Counted from the first letter of the stretch, positions 35,890 through 45,001 are shown. The stretch: DNA of 64,000 bases from Brevibacillus agri (GCF_004117055.1 NZ_CP026363.1:3154001-3218000); one strand, 5' to 3'. Notes: generated from the letters alone by a model not told the origin. Made by a program: numbers and translations.

Positions 35890-36240
35890 TCTGTCTCTCT
35901 TCCGCGCTTCGGTGAGCGCGACGTATTCCGGCGAATAGGCCAAAAACGGAAAGTAGCAGACGTACTTGTTCTCCCCGGACGCATACGCGTAGTAAATGCT
36001 GATCGGCGGCTTCGTCTGTTCATCGGTCAAAATCGGAATGAGGTGGTTGCTGTTGTCCGGCCCCTCGATCAAAATGATCTGCGGCGCGTATGCCTCAATC
36101 GTCTTTTGCAGATGGTAGGCGCAAGCAGGGCTGTGGTGCCTGACCGGAAAATAAACGACCTGCCCGGAAAGATCGTAGACCTCCTGCTCGACCAGCCTGT
36201 TTATTTGATCCATTTCTTCTCGTTGTAGTACGCTTCCCAT
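35884..36240 (-). pseudogene. DUF5682-family protein, truncated by IS30
   Basis: Only the first 118 residues remain of a protein family normally several hundred residues long. The N-terminal FPVRHHSPACAYHLQKTIEA, ILIEGPDNSNHLIPIL and ISIYYAYAS segments are characteristic. The frame ends at a TAA supplied by the IS30 inverted repeat, and no continuation is found on the far side of the IS, so the rest has been deleted. It overlaps the end of the upstream ATPase gene; an alternative start is ATG 36213, which overlaps by only 13 bases. The family usually sits with a MoxR ATPase and a von Willebrand A protein. Confidence 0.8.
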
Positions 36241-37299
36241 AGGCCCTCTTCCTTTGCCCGTTCTTTGACCACCTTCGTGAAGTACGTTTTCAAAATGCCC
36301 GCGTCCTTCTGATTTTCCTTGACGACCGCACCCTGCAAGTTTTGCACCAGCCGCTCCAGCGTAATCGGCTTGCCCTCGTAGTAATAGGCGGTCATCGCGC
36401 TCTGCACGTAGACGGATACCGCTTCCGCCGTGCTCATGACGGATTGCGGCGACTCGATTTTGTAGCCTTCCTTCGTCTCGCCCGTGCGCAGTTCCATAAA
36501 GGTCGTCGCCAAAAGTTCCACGACATCGCGATCAATCTCGACTTCCACGCCGCTTTGCTGCAAAATCATTTTCGCTTGCGACTCGATGATTTGCGCTTCC
36601 ATTTTGACGTGGTTGATCGGCGCGATCGTCTCGAAGTTGAAGCGGCGCTTGAGCGCTTCTCATCTCGTTGACGCCTTTGTCTCTTAGGTTGGCGGTGGCA
36701 ATAATATTAAAGCCCGGCTTGGCAAACAAGATGCCGTCTGCAAGCTCGGGAATGTTCATGACTTTGTCGCTCAAAATGCTGATTAAGACGTCCTGCACCT
36801 CGAAGGGGCAACGGGTAATTTCTTCGAAGCGGGTGATGAAGCCCTTGTTCATGCCGTTGTACAAGGGCGACGGGACCAAAGCTTGCAGCGACGGCCCTTT
36901 GTCCAGCAGCATGGCGTAGTTCCACGAATACTTAATCATGTCCTCGGTCGTTCCCGCCGTGCCCTGGATCGTATTGGTGCTCGTGCCGCTGATCGCAGCC
37001 GAGAGCAGCTCGCTTAACATCGTCTTCGCCGTTCCCGGCTCGCCTACGAGCATGAGTCCGCGATTTCCGGCAAGCGTCACGATCGCCCGCTCGATCAGGG
37101 CATCGTCGCCGTAAAACTTTTTCGTAATCTCGATGGACTCTCCTTCGTACGCAAGCGGCTTGTCGGTGCCGAGAATAAAGTCGCGGACCGCTCGCGGCGA
37201 CAATTGCCAGTTCGGCGGCTTGGCTCCAGTGTCGTTGGCCCGCAAAGCAGCCAGTTGCGCTGCGTACAAAACTTCCATCGGCGGCTTCATCGTTTCCAT
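36201..37299 (-). pseudogene. MoxR-type AAA ATPase, frameshifted
   Basis: An ATPase of about 365 residues split by a frameshift. The first part has Walker [11 protein letters not shown], sensor region [20 protein letters not shown] and [16 protein letters not shown]. At about 36650 the frame changes: two bases missing (or one extra) after GCTC turn the expected [10 protein letters not shown] into nonsense, while the downstream frame continues correctly through [20 protein letters not shown] to the stop at 36201. ATG 37299 follows GGAGTGG. With the truncated DUF5682 gene downstream, the whole MoxR/DUF5682 module appears dead. A sequencing error could restore this gene but not its partner. Confidence 0.8.
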
Positions 37300-37400
37300 C
37301 CAAATGCCCACTCCGTTTCGGCTTTTTCTGACAAACATGGCTTATCTCAAAAATAATAAGCAAAGCAAACTTGGGAAATGAAGGGTATTTGTGCCCAATA

Positions 37401-37541
37401 TTAGGAAGAATATGTGAAAATTTGCGCTTGGAGTCCTGGTGCGCGGCAATTTGAGGCGGGACTTTCGAGGACAAAAAACCTGGATCCCCCCAGGCAGTCA
37501 ACAAGCAGCGAAATGATTACATCCACCTTTTTTTCGGTCAC
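37401..37541 (-). CDS. Possible 46-residue peptide upstream of the ATPase locus
   Basis: GTG 37541 is preceded by AAGGAAGAAGGAG at ideal spacing. The peptide begins MTEKKVDVIISLLVDCLGGS and is not recognised. Its middle codons overlap a hairpin CCTGG/CCAGG followed by TTTTTT (plus 37478-37498), so this may be a leader peptide coupled to a terminator rather than a stable protein. The locus it precedes is decayed. Confidence 0.3.
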   Translation of the reverse strand: MTEKKVDVIISLLVDCLGGSRFFVLESPASNCRAPGLQAQIFTYSS

Positions 37542-37600
37542 GGCTTTCTCCTTCTTCCTTGATTGTAACAATGACATGCAAAAAGTTCCATTTTTTCGAA

Positions 37601-37668
37601 GAGTTCTTTTTGTGAAAATGTAAGCATCGACAACCGGATGGAAGTTTTCTGCCAGGTACGTTCGTTGC
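37601..37668 (-). repeat. Dispersed repeat, possible copy C
   Basis: On the minus strand it reads GCAACGAACGTAC, then TGTCGATGCTTACATTTT and AAAAAGAACTC. This lines up with GCAACAAACGTTC, TGTCAATAGCTACATTTTT and GAGAAGAGCC of copy B, with a deletion in the middle. Confidence 0.4.
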
Positions 37669-37737
37669 CGTCGGATGCATGCTAGGCTTAGCATCGTGCT
37701 GTTCCTGTGTCCTGATAGCTCACGCGCTTTGCGCGTC

Positions 37738-37780
37738 AAAAAAAACAGGCGTGACCGAACATGTTTGTCCGCACGCCTGT
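37738..37780 (-). terminator. Terminator of kynA
   Basis: On the minus strand ACAGGCGTG and CACGCCTGT pair perfectly around an 18-base loop and are followed by eight T. Confidence 0.9.
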
Positions 37781-37821
37781 TTGCTGTGGGATTTTACCGT
37801 TGCCTATTCGCTTGGATTGTC

Positions 37822-38682
37822 CTATAGCTGTGTGCGCAGGCTCCACAGCTCCGGGAAAAAACGGTGATCGAGCGCCCTGCGCAAATAAGCGACGCCAGAG
37901 GAACCGCCCGTTCCGGGCTTTTGCCCGATGATGCGCTCCACGGTCGTCATATGGTTGAAGCGCCATTGCTGCTGCTGGCTGGCGATGTCGACGAGCTTTT
38001 CCGCCAGCTCGTACAAGTCCCAATATTGGTGCACGTCGCGGTAAACCGTCAGCCAGGCTTGCTCGACGCTCGCGTTTGGCTGATACGGCTGCGACCAGTC
38101 CCGCTCCAGGCACGCCGGGTCGATCGGCAAGCCGCGCGCCGCCATTTCCTTGATCGCCGCATCGTAAATGCTCGGCGCATGCAACGCTTTGTTCAACTGC
38201 CCGTGCAGCTTTGGCTGATGCTCGTACACGGCCAGCACATGAGCGTTTTTGTAACCGAGCGTAAATTCGATCAGCCTGTTTTGAAACGACTGAAAACCGG
38301 ACGAGTGCCCGAGCTTGTCGCGGAACTGCAAGTAATCGGCGGGAGTGAGCGTGGAGAGCACATCCCACGACTTGATAAGCTGTTGCTGGATGCGCGACAC
38401 CCGCGAAAACATCTTGAACGCCGGCTCCAGCTCGTGATTGGCAATACAGTCCATCGCCGCGGCAAGCTCGTGCAAAATCTGCTTCATCCACAGCTCGCTC
38501 ACCTGGTGAATAATGATGAACAGCATCTCATCGTGATGAGTCGACAGCCGCTGCTGGCTTGCCAAAATTTTGTCCAGATGCAGGTAGTCGCCATACGTCA
38601 TTTCCTTCTTGAAATCGGTATGGATATCGTGTTCCAGCGAGGACTTGTCCGGTTCGTTGCTTCCATGCGGATGGGGATTCAT
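37822..38682 (-). CDS. kynA: Tryptophan 2,3-dioxygenase
   Basis: A 286-residue heme enzyme that opens the indole ring of tryptophan to N-formylkynurenine. Family segments are [59 protein letters not shown] and the C-terminal [13 protein letters not shown], with a conserved [16 protein letters not shown] precedes the ATG. The usual partners kynB and kynU are not adjacent, so it is a single-gene unit here. Confidence 0.96.
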   Translation of the reverse strand: MNPHPHGSNEPDKSSLEHDIHTDFKKEMTYGDYLHLDKILASQQRLSTHHDEMLFIIIHQVSELWMKQILHELAAAMDCIANHELEPAFKMFSRVSRIQQQLIKSWDVLSTLTPADYLQFRDKLGHSSGFQSFQNRLIEFTLGYKNAHVLAVYEHQPKLHGQLNKALHAPSIYDAAIKEMAARGLPIDPACLERDWSQPYQPNASVEQAWLTVYRDVHQYWDLYELAEKLVDIASQQQQWRFNHMTTVERIIGQKPGTGGSSGVAYLRRALDHRFFPELWSLRTQL

Positions 38683-38846
38683 CTGTGGTCGGCCTCCTTT
38701 TTCCGTTTCATGCAGACGATATGTATGCGCTTACATTACTGGGCACGTACTGGCTTTACGTATTAATTCCTTGCCGCCCTGCACAGTTCCTGCTGTTCGG
38801 TTCTTGTCCGCCTGCATTTTCTCCGTGAACATGGCCACCCCAGAGG

Positions 38847-38875
38847 AAAAGGGCAAGGAAGTCGGCTCCTTGCCC
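38847..38875 (-). terminator. Terminator of the amidohydrolase gene
   Basis: GGGCAAGGA and TCCTTGCCC pair over a seven-base loop. On the minus strand TTTT follows. Confidence 0.7.
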
Positions 38876-38961
38876 CGCCGTTGCAAGCCATGGCGTCACA
38901 GTCCCCTTGGCAAACGATTGGAAAACGTGGCTACGCCAAGCCATTGGCGCAGCCTTAGTCG

Positions 38962-40110
38962 CTACGAAAACAACGGCCGCGCCCGCCCTTCATCCAGGTA
39001 GGCCCGCGCATGCCCCCAGAAGTACTTGCCCGGCTGCATGTAAGCGGCAAGCCCCGCCCGCGCAATCGTGCGTGCCGCCTCTTCATTCGCCTCCGTCAAA
39101 ATGCGCTGCTCATCCACGGTCAGCACCTGCCGCTGATCCATGACCAACTGTCCGTCGACGATCACGTGGTTCACATCGCCGCCAACGGCCTGGTACACCA
39201 AGCGTTGGACGTGCATCGTTTCCGGCGTCAAATGAGCCTGCTGCATGTTCACCGTAATCACATCGGCCTTTTTCCCTGCTTCGAGCGAGCCCAGCTCGTC
39301 GTCCCAGCCCACGCAGCGCGCCGCATCAATCGTCACCATTTCCAGCAGCTTGCCGGGCGGCAGGTAAAAGTAATCGCGCAGAGCCGCCTGCTGCAAAAGC
39401 TGCATTCTGCGCATCGCCTGAAACATGTCAAACGGCGTCATCGGCGAAGTGCCGTCCGTCGTGATGGCGACGGTCGCCCCCATTTCCAATAGCTCGGTGA
39501 TCGGCGTCCAGGCGTTGATTTGCCCGAAACCGGGAGAAGCGCTCACATTCGTCCCCGTCTCCGCCAAAATTTTCGCTTCGTCAAACGAAATGCCGCGACA
39601 ATGCTGCAAGTGGACGTCTGGACCGAGCAAGGCGTACTCTTTGTCTTGCACAGCCAGATGAATCATGCCGCCAAACGCGTCAGAGTGAATCCGCGTGTCG
39701 TACTTGCGGGCAATTTCCCGGATTTTTCGCGCCTGGTAACGGTCAAAATCGGTGGGGCCAAACAACTGATCGGCCTGGGTCGGAGCCGACGGGTTGATCG
39801 ACGTGACGATGACAAACGGCGTGATGTACGCCCGCGTCCTGTCCGAGTTGGCATGGTGCAGCGCCTCGATCACCGCTTCGGCTCCCGCCAGCACTTCTTC
39901 GTAGGTCACTTCCTTCGTCACCTTTTTCCCGTCGACCCAGCGGCTGAACGGATGCGGCCACGGCGGGTTGCACGGCCCTGTGCAAACGATCTCCCGCACC
40001 CCGACCTCCACGATCCGCCCGTCGTCAATCGCGACTGCGCCGTCCGCAATCACCCGTCTGTCCTTGTCCATCGTGATGACCACGCCGTTTACGAGCAATA
40101 CATCGATCAT
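38962..40110 (-). CDS. Amidohydrolase with missing HxH segment (probably inactive)
   Basis: A 382-residue member of the metal-dependent amidohydrolase/deaminase superfamily. It begins normally (VLLVNGVVITMDKDRRVIAD, DDGRIVEVG) and then jumps to EIVCTGPCNPPWPHPFSRWV. The stretch between, which in this family holds the PGFIDxHxH metal site, is absent, an estimated loss of about 70-100 residues without frame change. Later metal ligands remain (RIHSDAFGG, LQHCRGISFDE, TTDGTSP). Without HxH the enzyme should not bind its metal properly. ATG 40110 follows GGGAGG. Substrate unknown. Confidence 0.75.
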   Translation of the reverse strand: MIDVLLVNGVVITMDKDRRVIADGAVAIDDGRIVEVGVREIVCTGPCNPPWPHPFSRWVDGKKVTKEVTYEEVLAGAEAVIEALHHANSDRTRAYITPFVIVTSINPSAPTQADQLFGPTDFDRYQARKIREIARKYDTRIHSDAFGGMIHLAVQDKEYALLGPDVHLQHCRGISFDEAKILAETGTNVSASPGFGQINAWTPITELLEMGATVAITTDGTSPMTPFDMFQAMRRMQLLQQAALRDYFYLPPGKLLEMVTIDAARCVGWDDELGSLEAGKKADVITVNMQQAHLTPETMHVQRLVYQAVGGDVNHVIVDGQLVMDQRQVLTVDEQRILTEANEEAARTIARAGLAAYMQPGKYFWGHARAYLDEGRARPLFS

Positions 40111-40321
40111 TGGCAATCGCCTCCCTGTCTTTTTGTGCATGAGGGAAAAAGCGTGCTGCGGTCCCCTACCCTACACGATAACGAAAAGCAATGCCGTTGT
40201 ATTTGCAAGAGTATTACGACTTTTTTCACGATCTTTACCTGTTTCGCCTGCCTGCCCGCTTTTGGCGACGCTTTCGCTGCCTGTATGCCGATACGATTTT
40301 GTCAAAAGGCTCCCTAGCTGA

Positions 40322-40352
40322 AAAAACCACCTTTCCCAAACGGAAAGATGGC
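40322..40352 (-). terminator. Terminator of the DedA gene
   Basis: On the minus strand CTTTCC and GGAAAG pair, with flanking CCA and TGG, followed by TTTTTT. Confidence 0.7.
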
Positions 40353-40376
40353 GGATGGCTGACAGCGGGCAACGCT

Positions 40377-40988
40377 TTATGGATGGGTTCTGCGCTTGCG
40401 CAGGAAAACGATGAGAAAAACAAGAGCAGCGACAGCGATCACCCCGTAGACAAAGTGGGAGTAGACGTCCATCACGTGCAAAACATCTTGCCACGATTCG
40501 CCGAGAAACGCCCCGATCCACACCAGGGCAATGTTCCACAGCAGCGTCCCGATGCTCGTAAACAGCAAAAACAGCGGGAGATTCATCCGGGTCATCCCCG
40601 CCGGAATGGAAATGAGGCTGCGCACCAACGGAATCATCCGGCAAAACAAAATCGTCCAGTAGCCGTATTTGTCAAACCAGGCATGCGCTCTCTCGATGTC
40701 TGTCTGCTTGACCCGCAGCAGATGTCCCCAGCGCTCTACGACCTTCTCGATTTTTCCTACGTCCAAATAGTAGCCGATCCCGTAAAGCAAAATCGCGCCG
40801 AGTACGGACCCGAACGTGGCCGACAAAATGACACCCGGCACGGTCAACGCCGAGTGTGTGGTCATAAAACCGCCAAATGTCAGGATCACTTCAGAAGGAA
40901 TCGGTGGAAATACGTTTTCCAGCGCCATCATCAAAAAAATGCCCAGATAGCTGTATTGTTCAATGAAATGCGTCAGCCAGTTTTGCAT
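40377..40988 (-). CDS. DedA-family membrane protein
   Basis: A 203-residue integral membrane protein. Motifs are ENVFPPIPSEVILTFGGF, the glycine-rich GSVLGAILLYGIGYYLD and FCRMIPLVRSLISIPAGM. DedA proteins are polyprenyl-phosphate or phospholipid carriers/flippases that maintain envelope homeostasis. A basic tail (RKRRTHP) should face the cytoplasm. Single-gene unit with its own terminator. Confidence 0.93.
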   Translation of the reverse strand: MQNWLTHFIEQYSYLGIFLMMALENVFPPIPSEVILTFGGFMTTHSALTVPGVILSATFGSVLGAILLYGIGYYLDVGKIEKVVERWGHLLRVKQTDIERAHAWFDKYGYWTILFCRMIPLVRSLISIPAGMTRMNLPLFLLFTSIGTLLWNIALVWIGAFLGESWQDVLHVMDVYSHFVYGVIAVAALVFLIVFLRKRRTHP

Positions 40989-41181
40989 ACTACCCCTCTT
41001 TTATATCAACCGATGCTTATGATTCAAGTATAGAGACGATTTGTTCATAGTTCAATGAAAAGCGGCATTTGCCCGGGAGAATCTGTGCAAAGCTATGGGC
41101 CTTGCGCACGCCAAATCTGGTAAATATGGTACAATTCTTTCTATTAGATAGATTAGCAGAAAATGTAAAAGGAGCGAGCCG

Positions 41182-41349
41182 ATGCTGGTTTTGGTTGCCG
41201 TCGTTGCCGTTGCTGCTTTGGCTGCCCTGTACGACGCCCTGCGGAAAATCAACGCGAACATTCTCATGCAAGTCGAGCAAAACGAACGAATCATCAAGCT
41301 GCTGGAAGACATCAAAAAAAAGACAATCATAGTGTTCAACCCAAGTTAA
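41182..41349 (+). CDS. Small membrane-anchored peptide (55 aa), unknown
   Basis: AAAGGAGCGAGCCG precedes the ATG at good spacing. The product has an alanine/valine-rich helix (LVLVAVVAVAALAALYDALR) followed by an amphipathic stretch (QVEQNERIIKLLEDIKKK) that could form a coiled coil. No known family is recognised. Upstream at 41130-41160 the sequence is AT-rich, and a weak hairpin with TTTTTTT follows (near 41385). The architecture is that of single-pass small proteins common in Bacilli. Confidence 0.55.
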   Translation: MLVLVAVVAVAALAALYDALRKINANILMQVEQNERIIKLLEDIKKKTIIVFNPS

Positions 41350-41494
41350 AGATCGTTTACCTGGACTACTCGCAGAGGCGGTCTTTTTTTGTACTTTTCT
41401 GCCCATTCAGAATTCAGACAAAGTGTGTCATATTTTTTGCAAACTGTTTCGAAATGTAGACTATTCGCATCATTTAAGTATATGATGATATTAG

Positions 41495-41512
41495 CAAACA
41501 ATTATTTGTTTG
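41495..41512 (+). promoter_or_regulatory. Inverted repeat upstream of khtT
   Basis: CAAACA-ATTATT-TGTTTG is a perfect 6-base inverted repeat 40 bases before the khtT start, in an AT-rich promoter region. Candidate operator; the protein that binds it is unknown. Confidence 0.4.
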
Positions 41513-41552
41513 TCGAAAAACAGGTGGATTCCACTTTTTAGGAGGCGTTTCC

Positions 41553-42050
41553 ATGTTCACTATCAGGGAATCAGATTTGCCAGGAATCGGACGAAAGTAC
41601 CAGGTGGAAACAAGAAGCGGCGACAAGCTGATTATCATTATCCACGATGACGGCCAACGGGAAATTTACCATTTTGACAAAGACGACTGGGACGAAAGCG
41701 TCTCCATGGTCACGCTGGATGACCAGGAATCGCGGCAGTTGGCTGGCATCATCGGCGGGATGACCTACAAGCCGAAAGCGCTGGAAACGATCGAGATGGC
41801 GCTCGACCAGCTCGTGATTGAATGGTACAAGATCGAGCCAGGGTCAGCCTGCATCGGCAAGTCGATCGGGGAACTGGACATTCGCCAAAAGACCGGGGCT
41901 ACCATCATCGCCATTATTGAAAAGGATCAAAAGCAAAAAGTGAGTCCGGGACCAGAGTGCGTTCTGACTGCAGGCGTGACGCTGGTTGTGGCAGGTGAGA
42001 GAGGGCAGGTGAAGGTGTTAAAATCTACACTCATATCAGGGGGGGCTTGA
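41553..42050 (+). CDS. khtT: KhtT-like regulatory subunit of K+ efflux antiporter (TrkA-C domain)
   Basis: A 165-residue cytosolic protein with an N-terminal domain and a C-terminal RCK_C/TrkA-C domain ([47 protein letters not shown]). It precedes a CPA2 antiporter by one base, the same pairing as khtT-khtU in B. subtilis. There the RCK_C domain binds nucleotide, including c-di-AMP, to gate K+ efflux. The third partner, khtS, is not present here. TAGGAGG lies before the ATG. Confidence 0.88.
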   Translation: MFTIRESDLPGIGRKYQVETRSGDKLIIIIHDDGQREIYHFDKDDWDESVSMVTLDDQESRQLAGIIGGMTYKPKALETIEMALDQLVIEWYKIEPGSACIGKSIGELDIRQKTGATIIAIIEKDQKQKVSPGPECVLTAGVTLVVAGERGQVKVLKSTLISGGA

Positions 42051-42051
42051 T

Positions 42052-43305
42052 TTGGAACACATCGTCTTTGAAATTGGTCTAGCCATTGGCTTGATTGCCA
42101 TCGCAGGGTTCATTTCGCAAAAACTCCGCTTTTCCATCGTTCCGTTTTACATCCTCATCGGCATGGCCGTAGGGCCGCACGCCGCTTCGATCGGTCTGAT
42201 CGACTTTCGGTTTATTGAAAGCGAACCGCTCATTGACTTCATGGGTCGGATGGGTGTTTTGTTCCTCTTGTTTTACGTCGGGCTTGAATTTTCGGTTGGC
42301 CGTCTGATTAAAGCGGGACGCTCTATCGCGATCGGCGGCACTATCTATATAGGCATCAACTTTACGCTCGGCTTGCTCTTCGGGTACTTTGCCGGGGTTC
42401 CTTTCAAAGAAATTCTCATTATCGCCGGTATTACGACGATCTCCTCTACAGCCATCGTGGCAAAAGTGCTGGTGGATCTTAAACGGACAGCCAACCCGGA
42501 AACGGAAATGATTCTGGGCATGATTATGTTTGACGACCTGTTCCTCGCTGTTTACTTGTCCATCATGTCCGGTCTCGTGCTCAGCGGAGCCACATCGGTC
42601 GTCGGCGTCCTCACTTCTGCGCTGATCGCACTCGGCTACATGCTTCTGTTCATCATCGTAGGGCGCAAGCTCGTTCCATTGCTCAACCGTGCGCTCAATA
42701 TCAAATCAAATGAACTTTTCATGTTGACGGTCTTTGCAGGCCTGTTCCTCGTAGCTGGTTTCTCGGAAACCATCCACGTAGCCGAGGCGATTGGCGCCTT
42801 GCTCGTCGGTCTGGTCCTTGCAGAAACGGTCCATATGAAGAGAATTGAGCACATGATTCTGCCTTTCCGCGACTTTTTTGGCGCCATGTTCTTCTTCAGC
42901 TTCGGCTTGTCGATTGACCCGCTTCAGCTCGGCGGAGCTGTCTGGCTGTCACTGGCGGCTGTCGCCATTACGCTGATCGGAAACTACACCGCCGGACTTC
43001 TGGCCGGGCGCAGCGCAGGCTTGTCGGCACGCGCTTCCTCGAACATCGGGCTGACGATTACGGCGCGCGGGGAATTTTCCATCCTGATTGCGAATATGGG
43101 GAAAGCAGGCGGACTGTTGGAAATTTTGCAGCCATTCACCGCCCTCTACGTCCTGATTCTGGCCATTCTCGGCCCGGTACTGACGAAGGAATCGAAACAT
43201 ATTCACAACCTGCTCAGCAAAGTGCTGCCGCTGGAGAGGATGTTTCAGGCAAAAGCAGCCAAGGCATCTGCTCCTGCGCCAAGCGCGGAAAAGCAACAAG
43301 GGTAA
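42052..43305 (+). CDS. khtU: K+/H+ antiporter of the CPA2 family (KhtU-like)
   Basis: A 417-residue, about 12-helix antiporter. Landmarks are GFISQKLRFSIVPFYILIGM, LFYVGLEFSVGRLIKAG, TTISSTAIVAKVLVDL, and DDLFLAVYLS with the paired aspartates expected for ion exchange. It starts with TTG 42052 after GGGGGG and one base from the khtT stop, so translation is coupled. It would expel K+ (or NH4+) under alkaline or high-K+ conditions, regulated by the upstream KhtT-like protein. A terminator follows. Confidence 0.92.
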   Translation: MEHIVFEIGLAIGLIAIAGFISQKLRFSIVPFYILIGMAVGPHAASIGLIDFRFIESEPLIDFMGRMGVLFLLFYVGLEFSVGRLIKAGRSIAIGGTIYIGINFTLGLLFGYFAGVPFKEILIIAGITTISSTAIVAKVLVDLKRTANPETEMILGMIMFDDLFLAVYLSIMSGLVLSGATSVVGVLTSALIALGYMLLFIIVGRKLVPLLNRALNIKSNELFMLTVFAGLFLVAGFSETIHVAEAIGALLVGLVLAETVHMKRIEHMILPFRDFFGAMFFFSFGLSIDPLQLGGAVWLSLAAVAITLIGNYTAGLLAGRSAGLSARASSNIGLTITARGEFSILIANMGKAGGLLEILQPFTALYVLILAILGPVLTKESKHIHNLLSKVLPLERMFQAKAAKASAPAPSAEKQQG

Positions 43306-43319
43306 TCATCCATAACGAA

Positions 43320-43369
43320 GAGAAGGCTGATTTCTGTGCATCCGGCGCACGTCAGCCTTCTCTTTTTTT
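43320..43369 (+). terminator. Bidirectional terminator between khtU and sagB
   Basis: GAGAAGGCTGA and TCAGCCTTCTC pair around a GC-rich loop, with seven T on the plus strand. It also lies just beyond the sagB stop on the minus strand. Confidence 0.85.
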
Positions 43370-44969
43370 ACCCATGCAAGCTCCCCTCTAGGCGGACTCG
43401 CGGCCTGTACGAGCCAACGGGCAACTGAATCAGGCACGTCTTCTGCTCATCTGCCAGCCCGTAAATGCCGTCGCTTTTCGCCACATCGTACCCGAGCAGC
43501 GGATGTCCTCCCAGCCCGCAGGAAAAAGCGCCAAGCAGCAAGCGGTGTACCGCGATCCCCGCCTGCATCTGCAAAATCCTGTAGCCTCTGTCCCCCCATC
43601 TGTCGCGCAACTGGTTTCGCTCCCCCGCTACGTGGAAGCAGAGCGGCACCTGAAACAGATTGACATTGTCGAGCGTCATGCCCGCTTGCAGCTCCAGCCG
43701 CTGGTCCCCGTACCGTCTCGCCAGCAGACTGTGGCTGTCTGGCTCGTAGCGGTACGCCCCGTTTTCGATGCCGTCCACCTGGTGAATGCAGACGCAGAGC
43801 GCGGGCAGCCCACTGTCTGTGCCGCCGAGGTCATGGCGGTAGCGAAAAGCGCCGAACGCCTCCTGCAAGAGAGCGGATAGCTGCTCCTGGGCGATTTTTC
43901 GCCAAACAAAGTCAAGCTCCGGCGAAGTGCGGCGGCGGCAAAACTCCGCGAAATCGTACCGCTGCGGCAAGCTGTCCGGCAAAACATGCCGCTTCTTTGC
44001 ACTGTCCGCGACTGGCTGCTCGGCGGCGGCTCGCGGAGTTCCAAATGAAGCGGTCGACTCGTACATCGCCGCTTCATTCATTTTGCGCAGCAGCGGGTAG
44101 TCTTTTTGCCTCTGCGAGCCGATATGATACCGATGCGTGACAGGTTCTAGCTGCCGGAGCAGTTGTTCAGCCGTCGTCTCCCCTCGGGATTTCGCTCCAG
44201 CGGAAAGCCCCGGCGCTGCGGGCAGCGGCCACGCTTCCTGTCGCTTCGCTGCAAGCGGCATGATCGCGTACACGCTCTCTTCGTTTCCGGACAAGCCGAG
44301 CAGGTGGTTGATTGCGCGATCCAAAAACAAATAGTGCACCCCTGTTTCGATGCCGCAACCCTCGGCCAAAGCCAACCATTGCCCGAGCAGCACTCCCGTG
44401 TCCAGCCCTTGCAGCCGGTATGAAAACAGGTCGTATTTAAAGGCGTTTTTCCAAAAGTAAGCGGAGACAAACAGCGCGCCAAAGCAATGGTGAAGCGCGC
44501 AGCGCTGGCCGAGCGACTGGCTTACGTAAGCATCGAAGTCGCCTTCGCGAAGCAGCACGAGCCGATGATGCGCCACATCGTAATGATAGACGCCCTGGGC
44601 CATGTACGAGAGCTTTCCGTACAGGTAGACTTCGTTCGGATACAACGCCCCGCCGGAAGGAATCGCCCTGCGGTAAGACTGCACGGGAAACAGCCCCTCC
44701 TCCGCGGCCTCTTGCGGAAATACCGTCTGGCTGACTTTTGCCAGTCCGTACATATAGTAGAGCAGGCTGCCGAGCTGGGCGAGCGACGGTTCGCCCTCTA
44801 CCTTTTCCTCCGCCAGTGACAATGCCACCTCCGCAGGCAACGACACAGCCGGCAAGCCGCTATACAGCTTGTAGGGCAGCGGAGCGTCGTCCCAGTTCAC
44901 TTCCAGATCGGGCGGCCTGACTTTTTCGGTGGCAAAATGCAGGTCGTGCACGAAACGCTCAAGGCTCAT
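43368..44969 (-). CDS. sagB: SagB-type dehydrogenase of the TOMM cluster
   Basis: An FMN-dependent azoline dehydrogenase that oxidises thiazolines/oxazolines in the precursor to thiazoles/oxazoles. Its 533 residues hold two nitroreductase-like SagB domains in tandem. The first has SYRRAIPSGGALYPNEVYLY, typical of the FMN-binding loop, and YHYDVAHHRLVLLREGD. The second, from about residue 330, repeats the fold with PALCVCIHQVDGIENGAYRY. Double-domain SagB proteins are known from heterocycloanthracin loci. It is the last gene in the minus-strand run precursor-cyclodehydratase-YcaO-SagB. Confidence 0.92.
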   Translation of the reverse strand: MSLERFVHDLHFATEKVRPPDLEVNWDDAPLPYKLYSGLPAVSLPAEVALSLAEEKVEGEPSLAQLGSLLYYMYGLAKVSQTVFPQEAAEEGLFPVQSYRRAIPSGGALYPNEVYLYGKLSYMAQGVYHYDVAHHRLVLLREGDFDAYVSQSLGQRCALHHCFGALFVSAYFWKNAFKYDLFSYRLQGLDTGVLLGQWLALAEGCGIETGVHYLFLDRAINHLLGLSGNEESVYAIMPLAAKRQEAWPLPAAPGLSAGAKSRGETTAEQLLRQLEPVTHRYHIGSQRQKDYPLLRKMNEAAMYESTASFGTPRAAAEQPVADSAKKRHVLPDSLPQRYDFAEFCRRRTSPELDFVWRKIAQEQLSALLQEAFGAFRYRHDLGGTDSGLPALCVCIHQVDGIENGAYRYEPDSHSLLARRYGDQRLELQAGMTLDNVNLFQVPLCFHVAGERNQLRDRWGDRGYRILQMQAGIAVHRLLLGAFSCGLGGHPLLGYDVAKSDGIYGLADEQKTCLIQLPVGSYRPRVRLEGSLHG

Positions 44970-45001
44970 TTCCTCACACTCTCCCCCTTTGGTCGTTGCT
45001 T

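Noticed and set aside
36201..36602. Separate small gene starting [11 protein letters not shown]
   Set aside because: It is the continuation of the MoxR-type ATPase after the frameshift, not an independent gene.
40191..41033. 280-codon plus-strand frame over the DedA gene
   Set aside because: Antisense to dedA; the first ~40 codons are outside dedA but have no family match and no good ribosome-binding site.
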